In this document: positions 18,194-27,596 of the stretch, in pieces
Layout of the letters: each line of letters begins with the position of its first letter
Numbering within the stretch: position 1 is the first letter of the stretch
Source: Thiosulfatihalobacter marinus
GTDB taxonomy: Bacteria; Pseudomonadota; Alphaproteobacteria; Rhodobacterales; Rhodobacteraceae
Length of the DNA: 64,000 nucleotides
Assembly: GCF_016019955.1 (NCBI RefSeq)
Contig: NZ_JAECRZ010000001.1
Coordinates: 372,001-436,000 of the forward strand
Reading direction: 5' to 3'
Made by a program: the position numbers and the translations under genes
The notes under the pieces: generated by a model
Seen by the model: only the letters and a program-made list of their open reading frames with translations
What the model was told of the DNA's origin: nothing
Databases searched by the model: none

Positions 18194-19456
18194 TCAGGAG
18201 CCGTCACCGATTGCCAGGCTATCGGCATAGGTGGCAGGAAAGGTCCAGACCGCCCCTTCCTGGCGCACCAGGCCGCGCTTGTGTGGCGGGTTGCCTGACA
18301 GAAGCGTCAGAAGTATGTCGCTGCTGGCCCAGGGGGAGGACCGGAAATACCAATGACCGTTGCCCAGGGTGGCGCCCTTTGCATCTGTGACATCGATGAG
18401 GGCAAGCCTTGAGATGTCCGCGAGGCGGTCTTCGATCGGTTCGGATGTGGCGCTGCTGTCCCAGACCTGGCCCAGGCGGTGTTCGCCAAACAACAGGCGC
18501 GACATGGCCAGCGCGGAATCCTGCCCGGACATGTAGATCGAGAGCTGGTCCATGCCGTCAAGCAGCCCGTCGGCCAGGGCCTCGGAAAAATAGGTGCGGT
18601 CAAGGTCGCTGCCGATCAGTATGACCTGCCCCAGCCGCGCCCGGCCATGGCCGCCCCGGTTGAGCAGCGCGATCTGGTAGGCGGTTTCGAACACCAGCCG
18701 CGACCCGGCGCTGTAGCCGATCAGATTCACCCGGCGCACATTGGTATTGGCGGACAGGAATTCGATCAGCGAGCGCAGGTTGCGGCGGGTGGCGCTGGCG
18801 GTTTCGATATCCTTGAAATAGGCCAGCCGGCTGGGGGTGGCGGGCCAGTTGTAGCTGATGAAGGCGCCGCGATAACCCAGGTAATGCTGCAATTCGCGCG
18901 AGACCAGCGTGGGATAGGCGAAATCCACGTTGTAGCCATGCACATAGATATAGGCATCGCGGCTGCCGGAGCGGGCCAGCTGTTGATTGATCTGTTGCGC
19001 AAAGGCCTTTCGTCCGTCTGGCGGGGTGTCCATGGGCAGTTCGGCCACGAGCGGGTTGGGTGGGTCGGCTGGCAGCCCGCCGATCTCGGTTACGCCGGTC
19101 ACGGTGAGGGTGCGCGGCGGGCCGTCATCCTGTCCAAGAGTGATGGCACGCATCGCGTCGCGGTCCGCCAGCGGCGGGGTCATGGCTACATCGGCGGTGC
19201 CGACACGCAGGACAAACCCGCGGCGGTTTGCGTAGAAGGCGCTTTTGTCTTCGGTGGTGGCCGGGGCGCGGTCGGTCGCATAGAACAGCGTGTTTTGCGT
19301 TTCGATCCTGCGCCCGGTATCCCCGAGAAATGGCTTGGCCGCGCCGCTGGTGTAAAGGGCCGGGGGCGGCATCAGGCCGATTTCATTATAGCTTTTCTCG
19401 CCACAGGCGGCGAGCGTGAGGACGATGGCGATCATGCCAATCCATTTTGTCATCAT
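18194..19456 (-). CDS. Alpha/beta-hydrolase lipoprotein (DUF900 family)
   Basis: A 420-residue secreted lipoprotein. The N-terminal signal ends in the lipobox LAAC with the lipidated cysteine at residue 18. The hydrolase domain has YVHGYNVDFAYP (oxyanion region), the nucleophile elbow LIGYSAGSRLV (GYSAG) and a late histidine in GNGHWYF, as in DUF900 esterase-like proteins. The substrate is unknown. It overlaps the stop of the TetR gene (ATGA), so it is the last gene of a coupled unit with TetR and ppk2. Confidence 0.82.
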   Translation of the reverse strand: MMTKWIGMIAIVLTLAACGEKSYNEIGLMPPPALYTSGAAKPFLGDTGRRIETQNTLFYATDRAPATTEDKSAFYANRRGFVLRVGTADVAMTPPLADRDAMRAITLGQDDGPPRTLTVTGVTEIGGLPADPPNPLVAELPMDTPPDGRKAFAQQINQQLARSGSRDAYIYVHGYNVDFAYPTLVSRELQHYLGYRGAFISYNWPATPSRLAYFKDIETASATRRNLRSLIEFLSANTNVRRVNLIGYSAGSRLVFETAYQIALLNRGGHGRARLGQVILIGSDLDRTYFSEALADGLLDGMDQLSIYMSGQDSALAMSRLLFGEHRLGQVWDSSATSEPIEDRLADISRLALIDVTDAKGATLGNGHWYFRSSPWASSDILLTLLSGNPPHKRGLVRQEGAVWTFPATYADSLAIGDGS

Positions 19457-20073
19457 GCGTCCTGACCAATCAGCCCGAGACCGCGCAGATACACGCCAAT
19501 ACCGGTTTCCAGCAGATCCTCGGGAGAAAACGGGCTTTGGGTGCCGGGCGAATTGCGGGCGTACAGTTCGACCACGCCGTGGCTCATGGCCCAGATATGG
19601 GCCGAGAACATGCTTGGGGGGGGGCGTTTTTCCGGTGCTATGTGCTGGCTCAGATCATTGGCGGCGCGCTCCATCACGCCGCGGGCGCGGGCCGCGACCT
19701 TGGCCAGTTCGGGCGTGCGATTGACGGGAACGCCGCTTTCGAACATGGCGATGTAATGTCCGGGATACTTGCGGGCAAAGGCGAGATAGGCGCGCCCCGT
19801 GGCCTCGAAACTGGCCAGCGCCGAAGGCTGGCCCTTGTCGTAGGCGTACTGCATCAGGTCGGCGAAGATCTCGTAGCCCTGCCGCGCGGCCTCGGCAATC
19901 AGGTCTTCGCGGCCCTCGAAATGGCGGTAGACGGCGGCGGGCGTGACCCCGGCCTGTTTGGCCGCTTCGGACAGGGTAAAGCCCGTCGGGCCCCTGACCT
20001 CGATCAGTTGCAGGGCCGCTTCGACAAGGGCCTGGCGCAGATTGCCGTGATGATAGCCGCGTTTCTTAGGCAT
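19453..20073 (-). CDS. TetR-family transcriptional regulator with WHG-type C-terminal domain
   Basis: A 206-residue repressor-type protein. The N-terminal HTH reads [52 protein letters not shown] (about residues 12-63). The C-terminal ligand-binding part with [12 protein letters not shown] is typical of the TetR_C WHG group. Its ends overlap both neighbours (8 bp with ppk2, 4 bp with the hydrolase), so it is cotranscribed and may control its own unit. Confidence 0.9.
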   Translation of the reverse strand: MPKKRGYHHGNLRQALVEAALQLIEVRGPTGFTLSEAAKQAGVTPAAVYRHFEGREDLIAEAARQGYEIFADLMQYAYDKGQPSALASFEATGRAYLAFARKYPGHYIAMFESGVPVNRTPELAKVAARARGVMERAANDLSQHIAPEKRPPPSMFSAHIWAMSHGVVELYARNSPGTQSPFSPEDLLETGIGVYLRGLGLIGQDA

Positions 20074-20935
20074 TCCAGATGTCTGGCCCTCCGCAGATCA
20101 GGGGATCGACCGCGCCGATATTGCGCGTGTCCTTGCGATCATAGTCGAGCGCGTGCAGCACGGTGCGCATGGCGTTCAGACGGGCGCGGCGCTTGTCATC
20201 CGAGCGAATCACAGTCCAGGGGGCGGTGCCGGAATGGCTGCGCTCCAGGGTTTCGCCAATGGCGGCGGTGTAATCGTCCCAGCGGTTCAGGCCCTCGACA
20301 TCGATCCAGCTAAGTTTCCACTGTTTGAGGAGGTCGCTTTCGCGCGCCAGAAAACGGCGCAGCTGTTCGGCGCGCCCGACATTCATCCAGAACTTGAACA
20401 GATGGATTCCATCATCGACCAGGGTCTGTTCGACCGCGCCAACCTGGCGAAAGAATGTTTCGCGCTGATCGTCGGTGCAAAACCCGAACACTTTCTCGAC
20501 CACGCCGCGATTGTACCAGGAGCGATCGTAGAACACGATGTCGCCGCCCGAAGGCAAATGATCGATATATCGCTGGAAATACCACTGGGTCTGTTCCGCC
20601 TCGGAGGGTTTGGCCAGCGCCACCACGCGCGCGCCACGTGGATTAAGGTGTTCGCGGAAGCGTTTGATTGTACCGCCTTTTCCGGCAGCATCACGCCCCT
20701 CGAATACCATGGCGATCCGCGCGCCTGTTGCCTTGGACCAATGTTGCAGCTTGACCAGTTCGATTTGCAGTGCGCGCAGTTCGGATTCATAGGCTTTCCG
20801 ATTCAGCCGCTCGGAATGGGGGAAGTCCGGATCGAGCAGTTCGCCCTTGTCGGCACGTTTGATGGCGTTGCGGATCGTTGAGGGTGCGGTGGTTCTGTAG
20901 AAGGCGCTGATCGCCCCGTCGAAAGGCAGCTCCAT
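20066..20935 (-). CDS. ppk2: Polyphosphate kinase 2
   Basis: Transfers phosphate between polyphosphate and nucleotides; class I PPK2 enzymes favour nucleoside diphosphates. The 289-residue single-domain form has a Walker A loop GRDAAGKGG (residues 80-88), a lid region with RAR and [22 protein letters not shown], and a Walker B region [18 protein letters not shown]. The gene overlaps the following TetR gene by eight bases. The direction in vivo (GTP/ATP synthesis or polyphosphate synthesis) cannot be told from sequence. Confidence 0.95.
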   Translation of the reverse strand: MELPFDGAISAFYRTTAPSTIRNAIKRADKGELLDPDFPHSERLNRKAYESELRALQIELVKLQHWSKATGARIAMVFEGRDAAGKGGTIKRFREHLNPRGARVVALAKPSEAEQTQWYFQRYIDHLPSGGDIVFYDRSWYNRGVVEKVFGFCTDDQRETFFRQVGAVEQTLVDDGIHLFKFWMNVGRAEQLRRFLARESDLLKQWKLSWIDVEGLNRWDDYTAAIGETLERSHSGTAPWTVIRSDDKRRARLNAMRTVLHALDYDRKDTRNIGAVDPLICGGPDIWNA

Positions 20936-20998
20936 GAAAGCTCTCCGTTTTCAGACACTATGACCGGCAGCGGCTGGGAGTGCAATCGGGCGGCGGGT

Positions 20999-21922
20999 TC
21001 AGGCGCCGATCGCATTCATGTCATATGGCGTGGTTTCGTAAACCTCGGTAATCCAGTTGCCATAAAGAAGGTGCGCATGGCTGCGCCAGCGATTCTGCGG
21101 CGGGCGCGAGGGATCATCATTCGGGTAATAGTTGGCTGGCACGTTGATGGGCGTGCCCTCGGCCACGTCGCGATCATATTCCTGTTTGAGCGTGTCGCTG
21201 TCATACTCGAAATGGTTGAAGATATAGAGCGCGCGATGGGCGCTGTCCTGAACAAGGCACGGGCCGACCTCGTCGCTGGACAACAGTGTCCTGAGCGCGG
21301 GAACCGCATCGATCTCGGCCTGTTTCATTTCCGTCCAGCGGCTGACCGGGATCACGCAATCGTCTGAAAATCCACGTAGATAGTGGCTGGCCGGGTCCAT
21401 GTTGCGATGCCGGAAACAGCCAAAGGCCTTGGCGTTCAGCATGTGTTTCTTGACACCATGAAAATGGTTGATCATCGCCATGCCGCCCCAGCAGACGCCA
21501 AATGTGGAATGCACATGGGTTTGGGTCCAGTCAAAGACTTCGCACAGTTCGTCCCAATAGGTGACATCGGTGAACGGCAAATGCTCAATCGGTGCGCCAG
21601 TGATGATCAGCCCGTCGAATTTCTCGCCCGTGGCCTTCACCTCGGAGAAGGGGCGATAGAATTCAGCCATGTGTTCGGCGGCGGTGTTGCGGGTTTGATG
21701 TTCGCTCATGCGGATCAGAGACAGCTCGATTTGCAGGGCTGTGGCGCCGATCAGCCGGGCGAACTGGTTTTCCGTCTGGATCTTCTTTGGCATCAGGTTC
21801 AGCAGGCCGATGCGCAGCGGGCGAATATCCTGACGGGCGGCCTGATCCTCGGACATGACCATCACGCCTTCGCGCGTGAGCACGTCAAAGGCGGGCAGGT
21901 CCGAGGGCAGTTTGATCGGCAT
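20999..21922 (-). CDS. metA: Homoserine O-acyltransferase of the MetA family, probably acetyl-CoA specific
   Basis: First committed step of methionine synthesis. The 307-residue protein has the MetA signatures [19 protein letters not shown], the acyl-accepting cysteine C144 ([10 protein letters not shown]) and the catalytic His/Glu region near HFEYD. The specificity position, in [10 protein letters not shown], is E113. In Bacillus MetA the equivalent E111 gives acetyl-CoA use, while E. coli has glycine and uses succinyl-CoA. So homoserine O-acetyltransferase is the better name despite the MetA fold. Single gene with no neighbouring met genes. Confidence 0.92.
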   Translation of the reverse strand: MPIKLPSDLPAFDVLTREGVMVMSEDQAARQDIRPLRIGLLNLMPKKIQTENQFARLIGATALQIELSLIRMSEHQTRNTAAEHMAEFYRPFSEVKATGEKFDGLIITGAPIEHLPFTDVTYWDELCEVFDWTQTHVHSTFGVCWGGMAMINHFHGVKKHMLNAKAFGCFRHRNMDPASHYLRGFSDDCVIPVSRWTEMKQAEIDAVPALRTLLSSDEVGPCLVQDSAHRALYIFNHFEYDSDTLKQEYDRDVAEGTPINVPANYYPNDDPSRPPQNRWRSHAHLLYGNWITEVYETTPYDMNAIGA

Positions 21923-21958
21923 GTCAGGCGCTTTCCTGGTTTGGTTTGAGCGATTGAG

Positions 21959-22828
21959 TTAGGCGTTTGCGGCGCGCGCCTCAAGGGCGGTGGCGATCAG
22001 GTCTTCGAAATCGGATGGGTCGCGCAGCTGGCTGACCTCTTGCGCGGTGACGGTTACGCCCCATGTCGCCATGGCCGCATAGCGCGGCTGGCGGTGGGCC
22101 AGCGCCTGGGCATAGGTCCAGCGGACAAAGGCATCCGGGTTGACCTGTTCTTCGGTCAGTGCATTGTCGGCCAGGTAGGTTTCCCAGCGCGATTTCAAAA
22201 AGCCGGGCTGGTAATACATGGGCTTGGGCGCGCGGTCGAAACGGCGGACAAGCTCTTCGGTATGGGCTTCGGATCCCTTGATCCAGACCATCAGCGCGCA
22301 ATCGGAAAGTGCTTTCATGACAGGGTCTTGCGGGTTTTCCGCATCGACCACCTCGCAGATGGATCCACCACTGTCGCAAACAAAATGATCATAGCCATAA
22401 AGCGTATTGGCGCGGTCAATGAAATGCGCGGTGTCCAGCAGCGCGGCGGTTTCGGCAATGCGGTGCTGCTCTTGCCGGCGCAGGTATTCGGCGAAGGGGA
22501 CGCCGCCCAGATCGGGGTTGCCGGGTTTGCCGAGATAGGTGGAGAGGGGGGCGAGGTTGTTGAAGGTGATGTTGGAGCCGATATAGATCGAGTCTGTCAT
22601 CAGCAGCTCGCGCAGAAACGGGTTCTTCATCGCCTCGCGCTTGGCGTTGTCGGCGATGTATTCACCCATGTAGCGGGTGCCGATACGGTAGTCGACGGAA
22701 TAGTGAAACCAGGCGCCGCTATCCCGTAACATGTTGGAAACATGCGTTTTTCCAAGGCCGGACATGCCGAATAGCAGCACCTTCCTGTGCGTCGCGTCGC
22801 GCCAGTCACGGGCGGAATTGTAGATCAT
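21959..22828 (-). CDS. P-loop ATPase of unknown role
   Basis: A 289-residue protein. A Walker A loop (FGMSGLGKT, about residues 19-27) lies close to the N-terminus after a short lead, followed by HVSNMLRDSG and a 'HYSVDYRIGTRYM' stretch, as in small-molecule kinase-like P-loop folds. A hydrophobic strand with FVCDSGGSICEVVD may serve as Walker B. There is no signal peptide or membrane segment. I recall similar proteins in other Rhodobacteraceae but no assigned function. Start MIYNSA at 22828 is preferred, with GAAGGG upstream; an earlier ATG (22888) adds low-complexity residues. Confidence 0.75.
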   Translation of the reverse strand: MIYNSARDWRDATHRKVLLFGMSGLGKTHVSNMLRDSGAWFHYSVDYRIGTRYMGEYIADNAKREAMKNPFLRELLMTDSIYIGSNITFNNLAPLSTYLGKPGNPDLGGVPFAEYLRRQEQHRIAETAALLDTAHFIDRANTLYGYDHFVCDSGGSICEVVDAENPQDPVMKALSDCALMVWIKGSEAHTEELVRRFDRAPKPMYYQPGFLKSRWETYLADNALTEEQVNPDAFVRWTYAQALAHRQPRYAAMATWGVTVTAQEVSQLRDPSDFEDLIATALEARAANA

Positions 22829-22971
22829 GCCACGACCCTTCTTGCCGGTTGTCCCGGTGGTGGTAGCCGCCTGTGCGAAGGGGGTCAACGGCTATGCGCG
22901 ATCGCTCCCCGGGCGACGGAACCCCGTGTCGGCATTGCGTCGGTATCGCGTCGGTATTCCAACGGTGCGGA

Positions 22972-23877
22972 TCAGCGGCGCAATCGGCCCGCCAGCCGCC
23001 CATCGATCACCAGCAGCCCAAGCGCCAGCAGGCCGAAGCCAAGAAAGGCGCGGGGCGCGAGGGTTTCGCCCAATACCAGCGCGCCAAGACCGATGGCAAA
23101 AGGCGGGATCAGAAGGGTGACGAGGAGCAGATTGCCGCTCCCGGCCATGTCCAGCACCCGGTAATAGAGCAGATAGGCCCCGGCGGTTGCAATCAGCGAT
23201 GCAAACCCCAGGGCGACAAGCGTGGGGGCAGGCAAGGCCAGGGTGAACGGGCCTTCCATAAGCCACGCGGTGGGCAGGATCATCAGGCTGGAGGCGGTGA
23301 GCATCCCGGCAGCCGCGATTTGCGGGGGCAAACCGCGCAGGGTGCGGCGCGCCCATGCCCCGGCCAACGCATAGCTCAGTGTGGCGGCCAGCGCGGCAAG
23401 CTGAGCCAGGCTGCGCGGGTCGAATCGGGCAAGATTGTCCAGCCCGATGGCGACGGCCACCCCGATAAAGCCAAGGCTTACGCCCACCCCCTTGCGCAGG
23501 GTCAGCCGTTCGTCATCAAAGACCAGCGCCGCGACCAGCACCGCAAAGATCGCCGTGGCCGCGTTGAAGATCGAGGTCAGCCCGCTTTCGATATGAAGCT
23601 GCGCCCAGTTGAGCAGGGAAAACGGCAGCACGTTGTTGAGCAGCCCCATGACGACAAGCGCGCCCCACAGACGGGGCTGTCGGGGCAGGGGCAGTCGCAT
23701 GGCCAGAACCACACCCCACAACACAAGCGCCGCCCAGGCGGTGCGATGGGCAACCAGCGTCAGCACGCCGATTTCATCCAGCGCGATACGGTTCGCCAGG
23801 AAAACGCCGCCCCAGATCAGGGCAAGAAGGCCAAGCTCCAGCCAGGCGCGCAGAGAAAGGTGCTTTTGCGGTGTCAT
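22972..23877 (-). CDS. EamA/DMT-family transporter (first of two)
   Basis: A 301-residue protein with ten predicted membrane helices arranged as two EamA repeats, e.g. LGLLALIWGGVFLANRIAL at the start of repeat one and AGAWARRTLRGL at the start of repeat two. Drug/metabolite exporters of this family have diverse substrates, and nothing here fixes one. It lies 41 bp after the start-proximal end of a second EamA gene in the same direction. The two share little sequence, so they are not a recent duplication. Confidence 0.88.
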   Translation of the reverse strand: MTPQKHLSLRAWLELGLLALIWGGVFLANRIALDEIGVLTLVAHRTAWAALVLWGVVLAMRLPLPRQPRLWGALVVMGLLNNVLPFSLLNWAQLHIESGLTSIFNAATAIFAVLVAALVFDDERLTLRKGVGVSLGFIGVAVAIGLDNLARFDPRSLAQLAALAATLSYALAGAWARRTLRGLPPQIAAAGMLTASSLMILPTAWLMEGPFTLALPAPTLVALGFASLIATAGAYLLYYRVLDMAGSGNLLLVTLLIPPFAIGLGALVLGETLAPRAFLGFGLLALGLLVIDGRLAGRLRR

Positions 23878-23918
23878 GGCGGCAACCTAGACAATTGCCA
23901 GGCCGGCAGCGACCCGGA

Positions 23919-24788
23919 TCATGCGCTTTTCGGGCGGCGCGTCTGGGTCCAGATATTGAGGTAATTGCCGCCAAAGATCATCAGCGCGCCAAGCACGACG
24001 AAAATGTCAATCGGCTCGTCATACAGCAGCACCCCGACCACGGCGATCAGCGGCAGGCGGATGAAATCGATCGGCATGACCACGGTGGCCGGGGCAAGGC
24101 GCAGCGCCGAGGTCAGGCAGAAATGCGCAAGAAGCCCGGCACAGCCGATCAGCACCAGCCACGGGACAGAGGCCGCCGAAGGCAGGGCGATATCGCCGTC
24201 GATCCCGGCGCTGATCAGGCCAAAGGCGGCCTGCATCACGGTAAGGTAAAACAGGATGCAGGTGATCGTGGCAGTACGGGTCAGCCTGCGGGTGAACAGG
24301 GCCGACAGAGCAAAGCCGATGGCCGCCAGCGCCGCGGTGAGCTGGCCGATTTCGAAGGTCTCGGGCGAGGGGCGGGCCACCACCAGGATACCGGCAAAGC
24401 CAACTATGGCCGCCAGCGCACCAACCGGCGTGATGCGTTCGCCAAGGATCAGCGGGGCCAGCAGGATCGCCCAGAGGGGCGAGGTGAATTCCAGCGCGAA
24501 AACCTGTGCCAGCGGAATAACTGTGATCGAGTAGAACCACAGGTTCTGACCGGCGAAGTGGCTGATATTGCGGATGAAATGCAACCCCAACCTGTCCCGG
24601 TTGATCTGGGTATGGGTGCCGGTGGCGCGCGCGACGCACAATACGATGATGACGCCGACAAAGCTGCGGTACATCATGATTTCAAAGGTATCCAGCTCCA
24701 GGCTGACGGCGCGCCCGGCCACGGCCATGGAGGTGAAGGAAAAAATCGCGCCGCTCATCCAGAGCGCGGCTTTGAACGTGTCGCTCAT
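23919..24788 (-). CDS. EamA/DMT-family transporter (second of two)
   Basis: A 289-residue, ten-helix membrane protein with two EamA repeats: MSGAIFSFTSMAVAGRAVS with the PLAQVFALEFTSPLWAILLAPLILGER segment of repeat one, and ALAAIGFALSALFTRRL into repeat two. This pattern is close to the RhaT/YdcZ-like DMT group seen as S-adenosylmethionine or amino-acid exporters, but the substrate is not determinable. Start at 24788 has AAGGA upstream. A short possible leader reading frame precedes it (24806-24901). Confidence 0.88.
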   Translation of the reverse strand: MSDTFKAALWMSGAIFSFTSMAVAGRAVSLELDTFEIMMYRSFVGVIIVLCVARATGTHTQINRDRLGLHFIRNISHFAGQNLWFYSITVIPLAQVFALEFTSPLWAILLAPLILGERITPVGALAAIVGFAGILVVARPSPETFEIGQLTAALAAIGFALSALFTRRLTRTATITCILFYLTVMQAAFGLISAGIDGDIALPSAASVPWLVLIGCAGLLAHFCLTSALRLAPATVVMPIDFIRLPLIAVVGVLLYDEPIDIFVVLGALMIFGGNYLNIWTQTRRPKSA

Positions 24789-24805
24789 TCGGGATCCTTG
24801 CCGGG

Positions 24806-24901
24806 TCAGGGTGCGTTGCCCTTGCGGGCCGGTGGCCGGGCCGTGGAGGCGCGTTCGCGCGGCACGGTTGCAACGACAAATGAAAGACGTGTGTAGTGCA
24901 T
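24806..24901 (-). CDS. Possible 31-residue leader peptide before an EamA transporter gene
   Basis: Short frame (begins MHYTRLSFVV, then rich in Arg, Pro and Ala, ends GNAP) whose ATG is preceded by AAGGGGG at good spacing. It stops 17 bases before the transporter ATG. The position and strong ribosome site suggest a regulatory upstream reading frame. No homologue is known to me and chance cannot be excluded. Confidence 0.3.
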   Translation of the reverse strand: MHYTRLSFVVATVPRERASTARPPARKGNAP

Positions 24902-24992
24902 CGAGGCCCCCTTGGCCCCTGTTTCGCCGAGGTGGCCCGGATATTCCAGACAATTCTGTACATGTGAAGCTATCCGGGGCGGGCGCCGGACG

Positions 24993-25018
24993 AAAGCGCC
25001 GCCCATCGGGGGCGGCGC
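24993..25018 (-). terminator. Probable terminator of guaA
   Basis: On the minus strand GCGCCGCCC (25018-25010) pairs with GGGCGGCGC (25004-24996), followed by only three T. The stem is strong and the T-run short; it lies 23 bases past the guaA stop. Confidence 0.6.
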
Positions 25019-25041
25019 CCGTTATTGGATGGGCAGGAGGC

Positions 25042-26601
25042 CTACTCCCACTCGATGGTCCCCGGCGGTTTGGAGGTCACGTCATAGGTGACGCGGTTGA
25101 TGCCCTTGACCTCGTTGATGATACGGGTGGCGGTTTCGCCGAGGAATTCATGCGTGAACGGGTAGTAATCGGCTGTCATCCCGTCCACGGAGGTGACGGC
25201 GCGCAGCGCGCAGGCGTAATCATAGGTCCGACCGTCCCCCATCACGCCCACCGTGCGCACGGGCAGGATGGCGACGAATGCCTGCCAGATTTCATCGTAA
25301 AGGCCGTGTTTGCGGATCTGGTCGATATAGACGGCATCGGCCTCGCGCAGGATGTCGAGCTTTTCACGAGTGATTTCGCCGGGGCACCGGATGGCCAGGC
25401 CCGGACCGGGAAAGGGGTGACGGCCGATGAAGCTGGGCGGCAGGCCGAGTTCACGCCCCAGGGCGCGGACTTCGTCCTTGAACAGTTCGCGCAGCGGTTC
25501 GACCAGTTTCAGGCCCATCTTTTCGGGCAGGCCGCCGACATTGTGGTGTGACTTGATCGTCACCGAAGGCCCGCCCGAGAAGGAGACCGATTCGATCACG
25601 TCGGGATACAGCGTGCCCTGGGCCAGGAATTCCGCGCCGTCGATCTGGTCGGCGTATTTCTGGAACACGTCGATGAACAGCTTGCCGATGATCTTGCGTT
25701 TGGTTTCGGGGTCGGATTGCCCCTCGAGCGCGCCAAGGAACAGCTCGGTTTCGTCGGCGTGGATCACCGAGAGGTTCATGTTGTCACGGAACATGCCCAC
25801 AACTTCTTCGGCCTCGTTCTTGCGCAGAAGGCCGTGATCGACAAAGACGCAGGTAAGCTGATCGCCGATCGCCTCGTGGATCAGGGCCGCCGCCACCGAG
25901 GAATCGACGCCGCCGGACAGGGCGCAGATGACATTCTTGTCGCCCACCTGTTGCCGGATGGTTTCGACCATCTCGTCGCGATAGGCGCCCATGGTCCAGT
26001 CGCCCCTGAAGCCTGCCAGGCGGACGAAATTCTCGTACAGTTTCGCGCCGTTGGGTGTGTGGTGCACCTCGGGGTGGAACTGAACCGCGTAGAAATGGCG
26101 CGCGGTGTCGGCGGTGATGGCAAACGGCGCGCCGGGAGAGGTGCCGAACACCTCGAAGCCGGGGGCCAGGGCGCTGACATGATCGCCATGCGACATCCAG
26201 ACCTGTTCGCGCCCTGTCTGGAACCAGCCGTCAAGCAGGTCGAGCTTGCCCTTGGGATCGACATAGGCGCGGCCGAATTCGGCGGTGCCGTGGCCTGACT
26301 GAACCGTGCCGCCCAGTTGGGTCATCATCACCTGCTGGCCATAGCATATGCCCAGGATCGGAACGCCCAGCTCAAAGATCTCTTGCGGCGCGCGCGGAGA
26401 GCCCTGGCGGGTGACGCTGTCCGGACCGCCCGAGAAGATGATCGCCCGGGGCGCCATCTGGCGGACCATGTCCATGGTCACGTTCTGGTAGGGGTGGATT
26501 TCGCAATAGACGTTCAGCTCGCGCAGGCGGCGCGCGATGAGCTGCGTTACCTGGCTGCCGAAGTCGATGATGAGAAGGCGGTCATGGGATGTGTCAGACA
26601 T
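25042..26601 (-). CDS. guaA: GMP synthase (glutamine-hydrolysing)
   Basis: Converts XMP to GMP with ATP and glutamine. The 519-residue protein has the class I amidotransferase domain with the nucleophile in [11 protein letters not shown] and the His/Glu pair in [10 protein letters not shown]. The ATP-pyrophosphatase domain has [12 protein letters not shown], and the C-terminal dimerisation domain ends in KPPGTIEWE. Full length. Divergent from the MgtC-type gene with 165 bp between. Confidence 0.97.
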   Translation of the reverse strand: MSDTSHDRLLIIDFGSQVTQLIARRLRELNVYCEIHPYQNVTMDMVRQMAPRAIIFSGGPDSVTRQGSPRAPQEIFELGVPILGICYGQQVMMTQLGGTVQSGHGTAEFGRAYVDPKGKLDLLDGWFQTGREQVWMSHGDHVSALAPGFEVFGTSPGAPFAITADTARHFYAVQFHPEVHHTPNGAKLYENFVRLAGFRGDWTMGAYRDEMVETIRQQVGDKNVICALSGGVDSSVAAALIHEAIGDQLTCVFVDHGLLRKNEAEEVVGMFRDNMNLSVIHADETELFLGALEGQSDPETKRKIIGKLFIDVFQKYADQIDGAEFLAQGTLYPDVIESVSFSGGPSVTIKSHHNVGGLPEKMGLKLVEPLRELFKDEVRALGRELGLPPSFIGRHPFPGPGLAIRCPGEITREKLDILREADAVYIDQIRKHGLYDEIWQAFVAILPVRTVGVMGDGRTYDYACALRAVTSVDGMTADYYPFTHEFLGETATRIINEVKGINRVTYDVTSKPPGTIEWE

Positions 26602-26766
26602 GCGCGCGCCTTAGATTACGGACGGGTTTTTCGCAAGAGGCAATGCGCGGCGACACCGCGACGGAGGGCCGGGCGCAAGTTTTTCTGTACATAGAAACGC
26701 TATGCAAAGTATATACATGAATCGGCAAGGACTGTTCGGGATGACCGGCGTGAAAAGGGCGGAGCG

Positions 26767-27468
26767 ATGGCGGAACTGACGGCGATTCAACTGGATGAGG
26801 CGGCGCTGAACCTGACCTTGGCGCTGTTTTGCGGCGCCTTGATCGGGTCCGAGCGGCAGGTACGGCAGCGGATGGCGGGGCTGAGGACCAATGCCCTGGT
26901 GGCGGTCGGGGCTGCGAGTTTTCTTGTGTTTTCATCGCTTTACCCTACTGAGCTGAGCCCAACCCGGGTTGGGGCGCAGGTGGTTTCCGGGATCGGGTTC
27001 CTGGGCGCCGGGATCATCTTTCGCGAAGGTTTCAACGTGCACGGGCTGAACACGGCGGCGACGTTGTGGTGTTCGGCGGCGGTGGGTGTGATCGCGGGGG
27101 CCGGCGCGCCGTTGTTCGCGGTCGCGGCAACGTCTGCGGTGATCTTTGTGAACCTGGGATTGCGGCCGCTGGTCAAATGGCTGAAACGCAAGACCCGTGC
27201 GGGGATTCCGATGACGCAGGAATACCGCATTCAGCTGCGCTGTGTCGAAAAGGATGCCACGAAAGTGCGCGCGCAGGCCATGCAGGCGCTGTCGCAACGC
27301 GGAGTGCAGGTGCTGGGATTCGATCTTGCGCGGAATGACGGGCAGGTGGATCTGGACATCCAGATCTCGATCAGCGACATGGCCGACACGCTTGAAAATG
27401 TGATTTCGCCGCTGATGATCGACAGCCGGGTGGACAAGGTGAACTGGGACATCGTTTCGGAAAGCTGA
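26767..27468 (+). CDS. MgtC/SapB family membrane protein
   Basis: A 233-residue protein. The N-terminal half has four or five membrane helices with the MgtC motifs LIGSERQVRQRMAGLRTNALVAVGAA and GIGFLGAGIIFREGFNVHGLNTAATLWCSAAVG. The C-terminal half (about residues 145-233) is a soluble ACT-like domain. MgtC proteins help growth at low magnesium and dampen the F-ATPase in pathogens; the role in free-living alphaproteobacteria is unsettled. GGAG precedes the ATG. No magnesium riboswitch was recognised in the short upstream region. Confidence 0.9.
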   Translation: MAELTAIQLDEAALNLTLALFCGALIGSERQVRQRMAGLRTNALVAVGAASFLVFSSLYPTELSPTRVGAQVVSGIGFLGAGIIFREGFNVHGLNTAATLWCSAAVGVIAGAGAPLFAVAATSAVIFVNLGLRPLVKWLKRKTRAGIPMTQEYRIQLRCVEKDATKVRAQAMQALSQRGVQVLGFDLARNDGQVDLDIQISISDMADTLENVISPLMIDSRVDKVNWDIVSES

Positions 27469-27596
27469 CGGCAACGCGAAGAAACCCGGACGGAATGTCG
27501 CTTTTCTACGCCAATGGCCGTTATCTTCCACAGAGCCCCTGAGCGCGCGCGCTAAACAGTTGCGGAACGCGAACATCCATTGGCGGAGTAAGAGTC

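Noticed and set aside
22972-24788. Recent tandem duplication of EamA transporters
   Set aside because: The two proteins differ over most of their length and share only the fold pattern.
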